Assembly: GCF_030757795.1 (NCBI RefSeq)
Contig: NZ_JAUQWH010000053.1
Coordinates: 1-49,405, forward strand
Reading direction: 5' to 3'
Length of the DNA stretch: 49,405 bases
DNA from: Actinoplanes oryzae
GTDB taxonomy: Bacteria; Actinomycetota; Actinomycetes; Mycobacteriales; Micromonosporaceae
The translations under genes were made by a program, and so were the position numbers. Positions 25,481-33,779 of the stretch are shown here, in pieces. A model generated the notes under the pieces. That model had not been told where the DNA came from. It saw only the letters and a list, made by a program, of their open reading frames with translations, and did no database searches. How positions within the stretch are numbered: the first letter of the stretch is position 1; each line of letters begins with the position of its first letter.

Positions 25481-26545
25481 TCAGCTCGCTGGAGTGGCGA
25501 GGGGATGCGGTTCGCCGGTCATCTCGGCGACGGCTGTTGCGATTTCGCTGAGGTCAGCTTTGACGTACGTGGCGGTTGTTCCGACGTCGCCGCTGTTCAG
25601 GCTGTGGCCAGCGAAAGCTCGTGCGACGGCATATCCAAAAGTACGCTCGACCCAGGTGATCACGGTGTGGCGCAGCCAATGGGCGCTGACTCCCTGGGTG
25701 ACGACCCATGGCAGGTGTTCGCCGAGGCGTTCCCAGAGTCTGTCGTAGCGGCGGTAGGTGATCGGTTGGCCGAATCTGCGTCCGCGGCCTGATGAGCTTC
25801 GGAAGAGTTGGCCGGTGCTGCGGGGGTTGCCGTCGCCGCGTTCCTCCCAGTGGGCGAGCAGGTATCGCATGAGGGTCGGCGAGACCGGTTGCCAACGCTC
25901 GGTGCCGCCCTTCTCGCGTAGCCGGACGAGGCACTGGGCGGAGTCCAGGTCGACGCGGCGTAGAGCGAGTGCGCCGCCGCGGCGGCAGGCGGTCTCGATG
26001 TGAAAGCGCAGGAGCAAGCTGTCCAGAGCGGGGTCGTCGCCGGTCGTAGAGGCCGCCGTGTTGAGCTCGGCGAGCCGGGCGTCTGGGAGAGCGCGGCGGT
26101 TGTTCTCTTGGCGTCGGGGTTTGGCGACCTTCATGGCGGGGTTGTCGGCCTCGGCGATGAACCCGTTGGCAACCGCACGGCGGTACAGGCGGCGCATCGC
26201 CGATACGTAGTTCTCTTCGGCGCTGCTGCCGTCGCGTCCGTTGCGGCGAATCACGCGGTTGGCGCGGAGGTCCTTGCCGAGCTGCTCGATCTCCAGCGGC
26301 GTCGGTTCATTGATACGGCGGGTGCCCCACTTCTCCACCACCCGGTTCCAGTAAGAACTGTAGGCCTTCAAGGTTCCCACCGAGGTCGCCGCCGCCACCT
26401 GCGGAACGAACTCGGCGAACGTAGGGACCGGCGGGCGAGCGGCGACGGCACCGGCCACCAAATCGTCCGGGGAAAGACCGAGCTTGCCCAGAAGAACCAA
26501 AGCCGCCTCGACTTCCGGCCGACCACTTCCTGCGTCGATCGTCAT
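25481..26545 (-). CDS. Tyrosine recombinase / integrase 2
   Basis: The 354-residue integrase has all catalytic residues: Arg in ETACRRGGAL, Lys in RLREKGGTERW, HWLRHTV, FAGH and the Tyr of TATYVKA. The start ATG (26543-26545) overlaps the AbrB-like stop (ATGA), as in the other module. It is the recombinase nearest to the tRNA-Leu 3' end at 27138 and is the best candidate for the enzyme that integrated the island there. Compared with integrase 1 it has a ~12-residue insertion before YRRYDRLW. Confidence 0.95.
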   Translation of the reverse strand: MTIDAGSGRPEVEAALVLLGKLGLSPDDLVAGAVAARPPVPTFAEFVPQVAAATSVGTLKAYSSYWNRVVEKWGTRRINEPTPLEIEQLGKDLRANRVIRRNGRDGSSAEENYVSAMRRLYRRAVANGFIAEADNPAMKVAKPRRQENNRRALPDARLAELNTAASTTGDDPALDSLLLRFHIETACRRGGALALRRVDLDSAQCLVRLREKGGTERWQPVSPTLMRYLLAHWEERGDGNPRSTGQLFRSSSGRGRRFGQPITYRRYDRLWERLGEHLPWVVTQGVSAHWLRHTVITWVERTFGYAVARAFAGHSLNSGDVGTTATYVKADLSEIATAVAEMTGEPHPLATPAS

Positions 26546-27018
26546 GACGGTTCACCGCCAAACGTCTCCGCCAGTCGACGGGTCACCATCGTGTCTAGAA
26601 CGGCGGGAGGAACCAGAGTCAACTGAAACTTGTCGGGGTCGGCGATCAGAAGGACTGGGGCACCGGCTGTCAGGCCGTGCCACCGGCGAACCCCGATCGG
26701 AATCTGCACCCGGCCGTTCGCCGAGATGCATGGTTTTCCAGCTGTCTCGGCCACGAACAGAATCAGGTCGGCTTCATCTCGAAGGGTGATTCGGGTGCGC
26801 GGGGTCCAGCCGAGGGCTTGCCGGAGTGAGTTGTGTATCGAGATCCGGCCGTTGACTTCGACGGTCGCCGTGGCGTATCCCGACGACCTTGTTCGTTCAG
26901 CGGCAAGCCGGGGAACCACAATCCGCCGGGCACCCGGCCGAGCAGCTCGTGCTCGTTGAGAGGGGGCACGGTCAGGAAGTGCAAGTGGAGTGATGAAGCC
27001 GAAGCTCACGATGGCCAC
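26542..27018 (-). CDS. AbrB-like protein 2 (double swapped-hairpin) coupled to integrase 2
   Basis: A 158-residue protein with two AbrB-type units: VEVNGRISIHNSLRQALGW...ITLRD and ISANGRVQIPIGVRRWHGL...VLLIA. The N-terminal ~45 residues are basic and probably disordered. The start is GTG 27018; internal GTG 27009 is possible since the ribosome site is weak. It overlaps integrase 2 by four bases. Its upstream side contains the palindrome at 27115-27130 and then the tRNA, so it may bind the attachment region or repress its own operon. Confidence 0.8.
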   Translation of the reverse strand: MAIVSFGFITPLALPDRAPSQRARAARPGARRIVVPRLAAERTRSSGYATATVEVNGRISIHNSLRQALGWTPRTRITLRDEADLILFVAETAGKPCISANGRVQIPIGVRRWHGLTAGAPVLLIADPDKFQLTLVPPAVLDTMVTRRLAETFGGEPS

Positions 27019-27114
27019 CCCGCAGAGGGGTGTTCCAGGAGAAGAGCGGGGCAGCTACCCCAGATGTGTAGCTGCGTGACCCGCATCTTTCGGGTGTTAA
27101 AGTACCTCGAAAAG

Positions 27115-27130
27115 GTGGTACCTGTACCAC
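27115..27130. promoter_or_regulatory. Palindrome next to the tRNA 3' end (operator or recombinase core arm)
   Basis: GTGGTAC-CT-GTACCAC is a perfect 7-bp inverted repeat with a 2-base centre. It lies 7 bases from the 3' end of the tRNA gene and about 100 bases upstream of the AbrB-like gene. It may be an operator for AbrB-like protein 2 or an arm site for the integrase. Confidence 0.45.
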
Positions 27131-27137
27131 TTCTGAG

Positions 27138-27222
27138 TGTCCGAGGGGGGACTTGAACCCCCACGTCCGATAAAGGACACTAGCACCTCAAGCTAGCGCG
27201 TCTGCCATTCCGCCACCCGGAC
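27138..27222 (-). tRNA. tRNA-Leu (anticodon GAG)
   Basis: On the minus strand the acceptor arms GTCCGGG and CTCGGAC pair fully (one G-U). The anticodon stem CTAGC/GCTAG encloses the loop TTGAGGT, giving anticodon GAG. A long variable arm typical of class II tRNA-Leu follows, and the T arm reads GGGGG-TTCAAGT-CCCCC. The discriminator base is A at 27138 with no encoded CCA. The gene is intact and marks the border between the accessory region on its 3' side and the core-like region on its 5' side. Confidence 0.95.
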
Positions 27223-27314
27223 TAGGTGTTGTTTGGCCTGCTTGGATCCGGTCGCGGTGGCTTCCGCGTCCGGCTGCCTTGCGTGCCGCACAGGTAAGAA
27301 CTTTACACGGCCTC

Positions 27315-27354
27315 GGCGGCGGCTCGAAGGGGGGTCCCCCGGGGAGCCGCCGCC
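27315..27354 (-). terminator. Terminator hairpin of the PepSY gene
   Basis: GGCGGCGGCTC at 27315-27325 is exactly complementary to GAGCCGCCGCC at 27344-27354. It begins 24 bases beyond the PepSY stop codon and separates that gene from the tRNA. Confidence 0.75.
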
Positions 27355-27378
27355 TCGCTGGGGTGCGGGGCCGGTGGG

Positions 27379-27945
27379 TCAGTTGTCGGCGGTCTTGGTG
27401 AGGATCTTGTAGGCGGGGTCGAGGGTGATGTCCCAGTCGGCGCCGTCGGTGGCCCGGACTTCGGCTTCGTAGGCGGCGGGGGCGTCGCCGGGCTCGAGGT
27501 CGGTGATGGTACCTCCGGGGACTGCGGCGAGGATGGCCTTCTCGGCTGCGGCGCGCTCGGCGTCGGTGAGGGCCCGGTCGCCGGCGTCCGGAGCGGCCGC
27601 GGAGGAGGGAACCGCGGGCGCGGCGGCGGCGTCCGGGGTATCGGTTTCCTGGCTGATGACCTTGAGGTTCTTGTCGAGGGTCACGTCGACTTCGGTGCCG
27701 TCCTGCTTGCGGACCTCGACCTCGTACGCCTCGCCCTCGTCGTCGCTCGTCTCGACGTCCGTGGCGGTGCCGTCGCCGACCGCCTGGACCGCGGCGTCGG
27801 CGACGCGGGTGCGGTCGTTGCCGGTGACCGTGTCGGCGTCGGCGTTGGCGGCGGTGGCCCAGGCTCCTCCGCCGATGGCGAGGGCGGCGACGGTCGCGGT
27901 GGTGGCGATGATGACGCGCTTGCTGCGCAGCTTGGGCTTGTTCAT
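27379..27945 (-). CDS. Secreted or membrane-anchored PepSY-domain protein
   Basis: A 188-residue protein with an N-terminal signal or anchor segment (basic start, then VIIATTATVAALAIGGGAWATA). Two PepSY-type units follow, each with a conserved 'YEVEVRKQDGTEVDVTLDKNLKV' style hairpin, at residues ~45-100 and ~130-188. They are joined by an Ala/Pro-rich linker. PepSY domains sit outside the membrane and are thought to modulate peptidases or bind metals; the target is unknown. The start is ATG 27945. It ends at a strong hairpin terminator. Confidence 0.85.
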   Translation of the reverse strand: MNKPKLRSKRVIIATTATVAALAIGGGAWATAANADADTVTGNDRTRVADAAVQAVGDGTATDVETSDDEGEAYEVEVRKQDGTEVDVTLDKNLKVISQETDTPDAAAAPAVPSSAAAPDAGDRALTDAERAAAEKAILAAVPGGTITDLEPGDAPAAYEAEVRATDGADWDITLDPAYKILTKTADN

Positions 27946-28335
27946 GGGGACAGCTTGCGGAACGTTCCCTGAAGCCACGCTGAATGCGATGCGACCACCG
28001 AGCAGGCAAGACGTCGCGACAGGCGAACCCCCCGTACGCCGGCGGCCCGGCGCTGAGTGCGCCGGGCCGCGGTCACGCGAGGTCGGTGTGCAGGTCGCCT
28101 GAAGGCGAGTGGCGCGACGCGGCTCCAGCCGGACGGTATTCCGCGAAGGCAATGGGTGAGGCCCTGGGACACTGGGCACACCGACCTTCTCTTCAACCGG
28201 GCGGCGGCCGGAGACAATCCCGTCGGGCGTGTGATGCCGTTCACGCGCGGGCATCCGGCACGGCGGGGCCCCGGCGCCGGGTATGCGGTGCGGGAGCGGC
28301 CGCCCGGGCGCTCGTCACCGCAGGGAGGCGATGTC
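27946..28335. other. Gene-free divergent region with an unexplained strong hairpin
   Basis: The 390 bases between the divergent PepSY and dehydrogenase genes contain no supported gene. A perfect 12-bp hairpin, GCGGCCCGGCGC (28042-28053) with GCGCCGGGCCGC (28059-28070) and a TGAGT loop, lies in the middle, upstream of both genes. It is not placed to terminate either one. Confidence 0.5.
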
Positions 28336-29364
28336 ATGCCGAAGCCGGTATCCGAGCAGGTTGTGGTCCTCACCGGGGCGTCCAGCGGCATCGGCCGGGC
28401 GACGGCCCTCGCCTTCGCCGCCGAGGGGGCCAGGGTGGTGTGCGCGGCTCGCACCACGCGGGCGCTCGACACGCTGGTCGAGCGGATCCGCGCGGACGGC
28501 GGGACCGCGATCGCCGTACCGACCGATGTCGCCGACGCCGCGGCCGTGCAGGCGCTGGCGAAGGTCGCCGAGCAGCAGTACGGCCGCGTCGACACCTGGG
28601 TCAACAATGCCGCCGTCGGCGTGTGGGGGCGGGTCGAGGACATCACCGACGAGGAGTTCGACCGCGTGATGCGGGTCAACTTCCACGGGCAGGTGCACGG
28701 CGTGCACGCCGCCCTGCCGGCCCTGCGCCGCGGCGGCGGAGGTGTGATCGTCGGGGTCGCGTCGGTCGAAGGGGTACGCGCGGTTCCGCTGCACGCCCCG
28801 TACACGGCGAGCAAGTTCGCCCTGCGCGCCTTCTACGACTGCCTGCGGATGGAGCTCGCGCAGGAGGGTGCACCGATCGCCGTCACGACGATCCTGCCGG
28901 CGTCGATCGACACGCCGTTCTTCGAGCACGCCCGCAGCAAGCTCGGCACTATGGTCAAGCCTCCCCCGCCGGTGTACGCCCCGGAGGTCGTCGCCGCCTC
29001 CATCGTGTACGCGGCCGCGCACCCGCGCCGGGAGATCCCGGTCGGCGGGGCCGCGGTGGGTTTCTTCCTCGCCCAGCGCTTCTCGCCGGCGCTGACCGAT
29101 GCGCTCATGTCGATCCGCCGGATCGGCGCCGGCACGCAACGCACCGGCCGGCCGGACAACGGGGTGGACAACGTCGACGCTCCGGTGGACGGTCCCGGTC
29201 AGGTGCACGGCAGCTATCCGGGCCGGGTGCTGCGGCACAGCGTGTTCACCCGCCTGCTCGGCCGCCGGCCCCGCCCCGGTGAGCTCGTGACCGCGGCGAT
29301 CGGCCGGCTCCGGCGCGCACCGCGGCAGCCGGCGACGGCGCGGCCGCAACCTCAGCGGGGGTGA
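28336..29364 (+). CDS. Short-chain dehydrogenase/reductase
   Basis: The 342-residue classical SDR has the nucleotide-binding TGASSGIG near residues 12-19, NNAA at ~94, catalytic Ser143 and the Tyr156-x-x-x-Lys160 pair in YTASK. The C-terminal ~90 residues extend past the usual 250-residue core and are rich in Pro/Arg, as in the membrane-associated actinobacterial subgroup. The start is ATG 28336, 7 bases after GGGAGG. The substrate is unknown. Confidence 0.9.
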   Translation: MPKPVSEQVVVLTGASSGIGRATALAFAAEGARVVCAARTTRALDTLVERIRADGGTAIAVPTDVADAAAVQALAKVAEQQYGRVDTWVNNAAVGVWGRVEDITDEEFDRVMRVNFHGQVHGVHAALPALRRGGGGVIVGVASVEGVRAVPLHAPYTASKFALRAFYDCLRMELAQEGAPIAVTTILPASIDTPFFEHARSKLGTMVKPPPPVYAPEVVAASIVYAAAHPRREIPVGGAAVGFFLAQRFSPALTDALMSIRRIGAGTQRTGRPDNGVDNVDAPVDGPGQVHGSYPGRVLRHSVFTRLLGRRPRPGELVTAAIGRLRRAPRQPATARPQPQRG

Positions 29365-29429
29365 ACATGCGTGCAGCCGGTTACCAGCTCGTACGCGTTC
29401 TTCCGCGACGCCGGGGTATCCGGCAGTGC

Positions 29430-29579
29430 ATGACCACACCACCGCAGGAACCCGCCACCGACGACGACACCGCGACCGACGAGGGGGCCGCGCCGGTGCT
29501 TCCGGCCGGTGACGACGTACGCGTCGGGCCGGAGCAGTCCGACGAGCCCGAGGCCGGGGCGGCGGAGCCCACGGACTGA
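29430..29579 (+). CDS. Small acidic hypothetical protein
   Basis: A 49-residue acidic, Pro-rich peptide (MTTPPQEPATDDD...). No motif, no strong ribosome site; ATG 29367 upstream is an alternative. It resembles short disordered proteins common in these actinomycetes, but coding status is uncertain. Confidence 0.4.
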   Translation: MTTPPQEPATDDDTATDEGAAPVLPAGDDVRVGPEQSDEPEAGAAEPTD

Positions 29580-29630
29580 GCCTCCCGGGAGGGGCCGCAT
29601 GAAGCGACCGGGGCCGGGTACGCGGCCGGC

Positions 29631-29852
29631 ATGACGAACCAGGGAAACCGCGACGGTGAGCTGCCCATCGACCCGGCCGTGAAGCGGGAGGAGGGCGCGC
29701 CGCTCGCCCAGGTGGAGACCGGTCGCCGGCCGGCCGGGGTGCCGGACAGCGACATCGTGACCGAACCGGACGGCTCGGGTACGGCCGGCGGGTCCTCCGG
29801 GGGTAGCGGCGGCGGCTCCGGCATGCCCGGCCATCCGGACGCGGCGCGCTGA
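29631..29852 (+). CDS. Small Gly/Ser-rich hypothetical protein
   Basis: A 73-residue, probably disordered protein with a GGSSGGSGGGSG run near the end. Third-position G/C bias fits coding. No function can be assigned. Confidence 0.5.
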   Translation: MTNQGNRDGELPIDPAVKREEGAPLAQVETGRRPAGVPDSDIVTEPDGSGTAGGSSGGSGGGSGMPGHPDAAR

Positions 29853-29952
29853 TCCCGCACAGGTGCCGGCGCACTCGTCCGCCCGGAGCGCGGGCTGCGG
29901 CGCCGGTGCCCGTGCCGGCGCCAGCGCCGGTGCGATTTACGTGGCGGAAACA

Positions 29953-29981
29953 TTGACGGCCGTCGGGATGCATCCTACGTT
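29953..29981 (+). promoter_or_regulatory. Sigma70-like promoter for the alpha/beta hydrolase
   Basis: A TTGACG -35 (29953-29958) and a TACGTT -10 (29976-29981) with exactly 17 bases between them, ~70 bases upstream of the hydrolase start. Confidence 0.6.
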
Positions 29982-30052
29982 GTGACTCTGGTCACGAAGC
30001 GCGCTCCTAGCGATACGCGCCGTGATCATGAGGTGCGCGAGAGGAGACGTCG

Positions 30053-31024
30053 TTGTCCCGTCGTGAATTGATCGATCCCGAGGCTCGGGCGGCGCTCGAG
30101 GAAGTGTTGCGGGCGACGCCGGGTGGCTTCAACGCCATCGCCGATCTCGGGGAGCGCCGGGCCGCACTGGAACGGCTGCTCGCGGGCGCGGAGACACCCG
30201 GCAACCCGCGGGTGCTCAAGGAGGACCGGACGGTGCCGGGCCCGGCGGGCGAGCCCGAGATCACGGTACGCGTCTACCGACCGGCCGGCGTCGACGGCGA
30301 GTTGCCGGGCATCTACTACATCCACAGCGGCGGGATGGTGCTCGGATCGGTCGAGGCGGAGGACGGGGCCGCCACGATGCTCTGTGACGCCGTACAGGCC
30401 GTGGTGGTGTCGGTGCAATACCGCCTGGCACCCGAGTGTCCGTACCCCGCGGGGGTCGAGGATTGTTATGCCGGGCTCACCTGGGTCGGTGACCATGTGC
30501 GTGAGCTGGGGATCGACCCGCACCGGCTGGCGGTGTACGGGATGAGCGCCGGCGGTGGGCTGGCCGTCGCGACCGCGTTGCTGGCGCGGGACCGGCGGGG
30601 GCCGCAGCCGGCCTTCCTGATGCCCATCTATCCGATGCTCGACGACCGGAACGCGACCGAGTCGAGCTACGAGATCTGCGACATCGGCATCTGGGACCGC
30701 TCGGCGAACGTCGAGGCATGGGCCTGGTATCTCAACGGCAAACCCGCCGATCAGTACGCGGCCCCGGCGCGCGCGGTCGACGTGAAAGGCCTGCCGCCGA
30801 CATTCATGGACGTGGGCACGGTCGACTTGTTCCGCGACGAGGACATCGATTTCGCCCAGCGGCTGATGGGCGCCGGGGTGCCCCTGGAAATGCACATCCA
30901 TCCGGGCGCCTATCACGCGGCGGAAGTGTTCGCACCCGACTCGGATCTGGCGCGCCGGATCTGGTCCCTGCGCATCGACGCCCTGAAACGGGCGCTGGCG
31001 ATCACGCCTCGGCGAGACGCTTGA
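30053..31024 (+). CDS. Alpha/beta hydrolase of the hormone-sensitive-lipase (acetyl esterase) family
   Basis: A 323-residue esterase-type hydrolase. The nucleophile elbow is GMSAGGG (Ser ~165), the acid lies in the VDLFRDEDIDFA region and the base is in GAYHAAE near residue 287. The oxyanion-hole motif, normally HGGG, reads HSGGMVLGS, a variation that may change substrate range. The start is TTG 30053, supported by GAGGAGA a few bases upstream. The 3' end overlaps the convergent SRPBCC gene by 23 bases. Confidence 0.9.
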   Translation: MSRRELIDPEARAALEEVLRATPGGFNAIADLGERRAALERLLAGAETPGNPRVLKEDRTVPGPAGEPEITVRVYRPAGVDGELPGIYYIHSGGMVLGSVEAEDGAATMLCDAVQAVVVSVQYRLAPECPYPAGVEDCYAGLTWVGDHVRELGIDPHRLAVYGMSAGGGLAVATALLARDRRGPQPAFLMPIYPMLDDRNATESSYEICDIGIWDRSANVEAWAWYLNGKPADQYAAPARAVDVKGLPPTFMDVGTVDLFRDEDIDFAQRLMGAGVPLEMHIHPGAYHAAEVFAPDSDLARRIWSLRIDALKRALAITPRRDA

Positions 31025-31445
31025 TGTGAGCGGCGCGCCTTCTCAGCAGACGCCGCAGGTACGGCACGGCCACCAGGAGTCCCGCTGATCCCAGTGGCGT
31101 GGCGATTGTCATGCGGTCGGTCATGCGCGTCCGGCCGGGCCCGAGCCCGGCAAAAAGGTGCTCGTGGCGCATGACCCGGAACGGCCCGCGAACCTGCTCG
31201 TCGACGAATCGGCGCGGCGGCTCGTACACGGTGATCCGGCTGGTCATGCGCCACACGACGCCGAAGTGGCGCGCCCGGAAGGTGACCTCGTCGCCGAGCG
31301 CCACCTGCCGGCGACCGGTGCTCGTGGTCGCCGTCTCCCCGCTCGCGCGCAGGGAGGCGGCGTGCACGTCCATGTCGAGTTCCAGCCCGAAGACCACCTC
31401 CGGCGAGGCGTTGATCTCCGTCACCACTTCCAGCGTCGAGTTCAC
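31002..31445 (-). CDS. SRPBCC (polyketide cyclase/START-like) protein
   Basis: A 147-residue protein with the fold typical of SRPBCC: an N-terminal strand-helix unit (LEVVTEINASPEVVFGLELD) that lines a hydrophobic pocket, a beta sheet and a long C-terminal helix (YLRRLLRRRAAHIKRLAEA). Ligand unknown. The GTG start overlaps the aminopeptidase stop as GTGA (31442-31445), so it is translated with pepA. It converges on and overlaps the hydrolase gene. Confidence 0.85.
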   Translation of the reverse strand: MNSTLEVVTEINASPEVVFGLELDMDVHAASLRASGETATTSTGRRQVALGDEVTFRARHFGVVWRMTSRITVYEPPRRFVDEQVRGPFRVMRHEHLFAGLGPGRTRMTDRMTIATPLGSAGLLVAVPYLRRLLRRRAAHIKRLAEA

Positions 31446-32989
31446 TCGTCGAGCGCGCGGGCCAGCTCGATCAGCGTGCGCACCCCGGCACCCGTGCCGC
31501 CGGCGGGGATGTCGCCGGAGGGCTCACCGAGGTTGTACGCGGTGCCGGCCACGTCGAGATGCGCCCACGCGATGTCCGACGGCACGAACTTACGCAGGAA
31601 CGCCGCCGCGAACGAGGCGCCGCCCGTGCCTTTGGGGCCGGTGGAGCGTACGTCGGCGATTTTGGATTTGAGGGCTTCCTGCTGCTCCTCGAGCAGCGGC
31701 AGGCGCCACACCCGCTCGCCGGCGACGGCGGCCGCGGTCAGCAGGCGCGCGGCCACGGTGTCGTCGTCGGTGAACAGGCCGCTGGTCTGCTCCCCCAGCG
31801 CCGACAGGACCGCGCCGGTCAGGGTGGCGATGTCGACGATCAGGTCCGGCTCGTCCTCGGCGGCCAGCGCGAGACCGTCGGCCAGAACCAGGCGGCCCTC
31901 GGCATCGGTGTTGCCGTTCTCGACGGTCGTGCCGCCGCGCAGGGTCAGCACGTCGCTGGGCCGGTAGGCGCTGCCGGACGGCATGTTCTCGGCCAGCGGC
32001 ACCCAGCCGGTCACCCGCACCGGCAGCCCGAGCTCGGCGATCGCCGTGGTCGCGGCCACGACGGCGGCGGCGCCGGCCATGTCGTCCTTCATGTGCAGCA
32101 TGCCGGCCTGGGTCTTGATGTCCAGGCCGCCCGAGTCGAACGTGATGCCCTTGCCCACGAACGCGACGTGACGAGTGGCACCCTCCGGCGCGTACCGGAT
32201 GCAGACCAGGCGCGGACCGCGCGCCGAGCCCTGACCGACGCCGAGGATGCCGCCCAGGCCCTGCTCGGCCAGGTCGGGCACGTCCAGCACCTCGGTGGTC
32301 ACGCTTGCCACACCCTCGGTGTACGCGGTGATGGCCGCGGCGAACGACTCCGGGTAGAGCAGGTTCGGGGGCTCGTCGGTCCAGGCGCGTGCGGCGGCGA
32401 CCGCGTACGCGATGATCGTGCCGTGCGTGACCGCGTCGGCCTGATCGGTCACGATGTCGAGGCGGGCGGCCGCGGCGTCGCGGGAGTCAGCGTTGACGGG
32501 CAGCAGGCGGGTGAGCGCGCCGGCGAGGGCGCCCTCGGTGACGGCCTGCGCCTGGGCGGCGTCGGCGGGGGCGAGGGCGACCGCGATCGAGGGGGTGCCG
32601 TCGAAGGCGGCGACGGCCTTACGGACCCCGGCGGCGGCAGCCCGGCGCAGGGTCGACGCCGGATCGGCGGGAGTGACGTTGCCACCGAACCAGGGAGCGC
32701 TCCCACCGTCACCGCCCCCGGGGGATGAAGCTACGGGCGGCACGACGACAACCACGAGCGTCGGGCCGGTCGGCTGCGGGAGGACGGCCGTGGCGAGCGG
32801 CTCGCGCGCGCCGGACGCGGCGGCGTGAGCGGCGAGACCGGCGGGAAGCTTGATGCCGGGCGCGCGCACCGGGCCCGAGTCCGTGACGCCGATCACGACG
32901 ATGTCGGTACGCGCGGCGAGGCGGCGTACCGCCCGGGTCGGGGGAACGGTAGGCAGCAGCGCGGGCACCGCGGAGGGCTCAGGGGTCAT
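31442..32989 (-). CDS. pepA: Leucyl aminopeptidase (M17)
   Basis: The 515-residue cytosolic metallopeptidase removes N-terminal residues from peptides. The two-metal catalytic site is visible: GKGITFDSGGLDIK (Lys near residue 280) followed by MKDDMAGAA, and the M17 signature NTDAEGRL near residues 359-366. The first ~170 residues form the less conserved regulatory domain. The start is ATG 32989; the open frame upstream to 33082 has no better start. It is the first gene of a coupled pair with the SRPBCC protein. Confidence 0.95.
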   Translation of the reverse strand: MTPEPSAVPALLPTVPPTRAVRRLAARTDIVVIGVTDSGPVRAPGIKLPAGLAAHAAASGAREPLATAVLPQPTGPTLVVVVVPPVASSPGGGDGGSAPWFGGNVTPADPASTLRRAAAAGVRKAVAAFDGTPSIAVALAPADAAQAQAVTEGALAGALTRLLPVNADSRDAAAARLDIVTDQADAVTHGTIIAYAVAAARAWTDEPPNLLYPESFAAAITAYTEGVASVTTEVLDVPDLAEQGLGGILGVGQGSARGPRLVCIRYAPEGATRHVAFVGKGITFDSGGLDIKTQAGMLHMKDDMAGAAAVVAATTAIAELGLPVRVTGWVPLAENMPSGSAYRPSDVLTLRGGTTVENGNTDAEGRLVLADGLALAAEDEPDLIVDIATLTGAVLSALGEQTSGLFTDDDTVAARLLTAAAVAGERVWRLPLLEEQQEALKSKIADVRSTGPKGTGGASFAAAFLRKFVPSDIAWAHLDVAGTAYNLGEPSGDIPAGGTGAGVRTLIELARALDE

Positions 32990-33047
32990 ACCGCCATCAT
33001 GATCCTCACCGGGGCACGGCGCCACGAGGACGACTCGGCCGGGGCGT

Positions 33048-33749
33048 TCAGCGGTCCTTGCAGGAGACGGTCGGGGTCTCACTGATCTGCGGGCGGATGC
33101 TGGTGAGGCAGCGCTGCTCCGGGGACTCGGCGAGGACCCGTACCGTGGACAAGCCGTCGGGCACGGCCGCCACCAGGTCGATGGACACTGTGCCGCTGAC
33201 GCGGGCTGTGGTCACCTGCTGCGCCAGGACCGTCGAGTCGCTTCCCTCGTCGCCGGCGCTGATCTCGGCCCGCACCAGGGCGCCGGCGGCGACTCCGGTG
33301 AGGTCGGCGTGCGCCGTCAGCTGGGAGTCCTGGCCGATGCCGCTGACGATCCGCACGGACAGCCCCGACCGGTCGGCGACGGACGAGACGGGCTGCGCCG
33401 CGGTCAGCAGCGTGACAACCGCCGCCCCGGCGACGAGGACGGCGACGGTCACCAGCGATCCGGAGGCCACCGCCAAGCGGCGCACGGCGGTCGTACGGCG
33501 TACCGGGAGCATCGCAACGAGCCCGGTGACCGCCGCGGCGACGGCCAGCGAGGTCGCCGCGATCGCCAGGATCCGCGGCAGCTCGTGGGCCGCGAACCGG
33601 CCGCTCGCCGGCACCGCGAGCAGGACCAGGAGCAGGCTCAGCGCGGTCGTCCCGGTAGTCATCGGTTCGATTCGGCCGCCGGTGGGCCGGACCTCCGCGT
33701 GGGCTTGCCCGGTGGAGGTTTCCGCGGACGCGGGGGCGCCTGATGACAT
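33048..33749 (-). CDS. Membrane protein with extracellular domain, unknown function
   Basis: A 233-residue protein with two transmembrane segments after an N-terminal cytoplasmic stretch (ALSLLLVLLAVPAS; TSLAVAAAVTGLVAML) and a third hydrophobic segment (VTVAVLVAGAAVVTLL). The C-terminal ~110 residues form a probable outside beta domain ending with two Cys (QRCL...SCKD) that could make a disulfide. The start is ATG 33749 behind GGGAG. No family recognised. Confidence 0.8.
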   Translation of the reverse strand: MSSGAPASAETSTGQAHAEVRPTGGRIEPMTTGTTALSLLLVLLAVPASGRFAAHELPRILAIAATSLAVAAAVTGLVAMLPVRRTTAVRRLAVASGSLVTVAVLVAGAAVVTLLTAAQPVSSVADRSGLSVRIVSGIGQDSQLTAHADLTGVAAGALVRAEISAGDEGSDSTVLAQQVTTARVSGTVSIDLVAAVPDGLSTVRVLAESPEQRCLTSIRPQISETPTVSCKDR

Positions 33750-33779
33750 TCGATCATGCTCCCACGCCCGCCCTGCCGG

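Noticed and set aside
28315..29973. 552-residue minus-strand frame
   Set aside because: Antisense to the short-chain dehydrogenase with intact active site; Arg/Pro-rich shadow.
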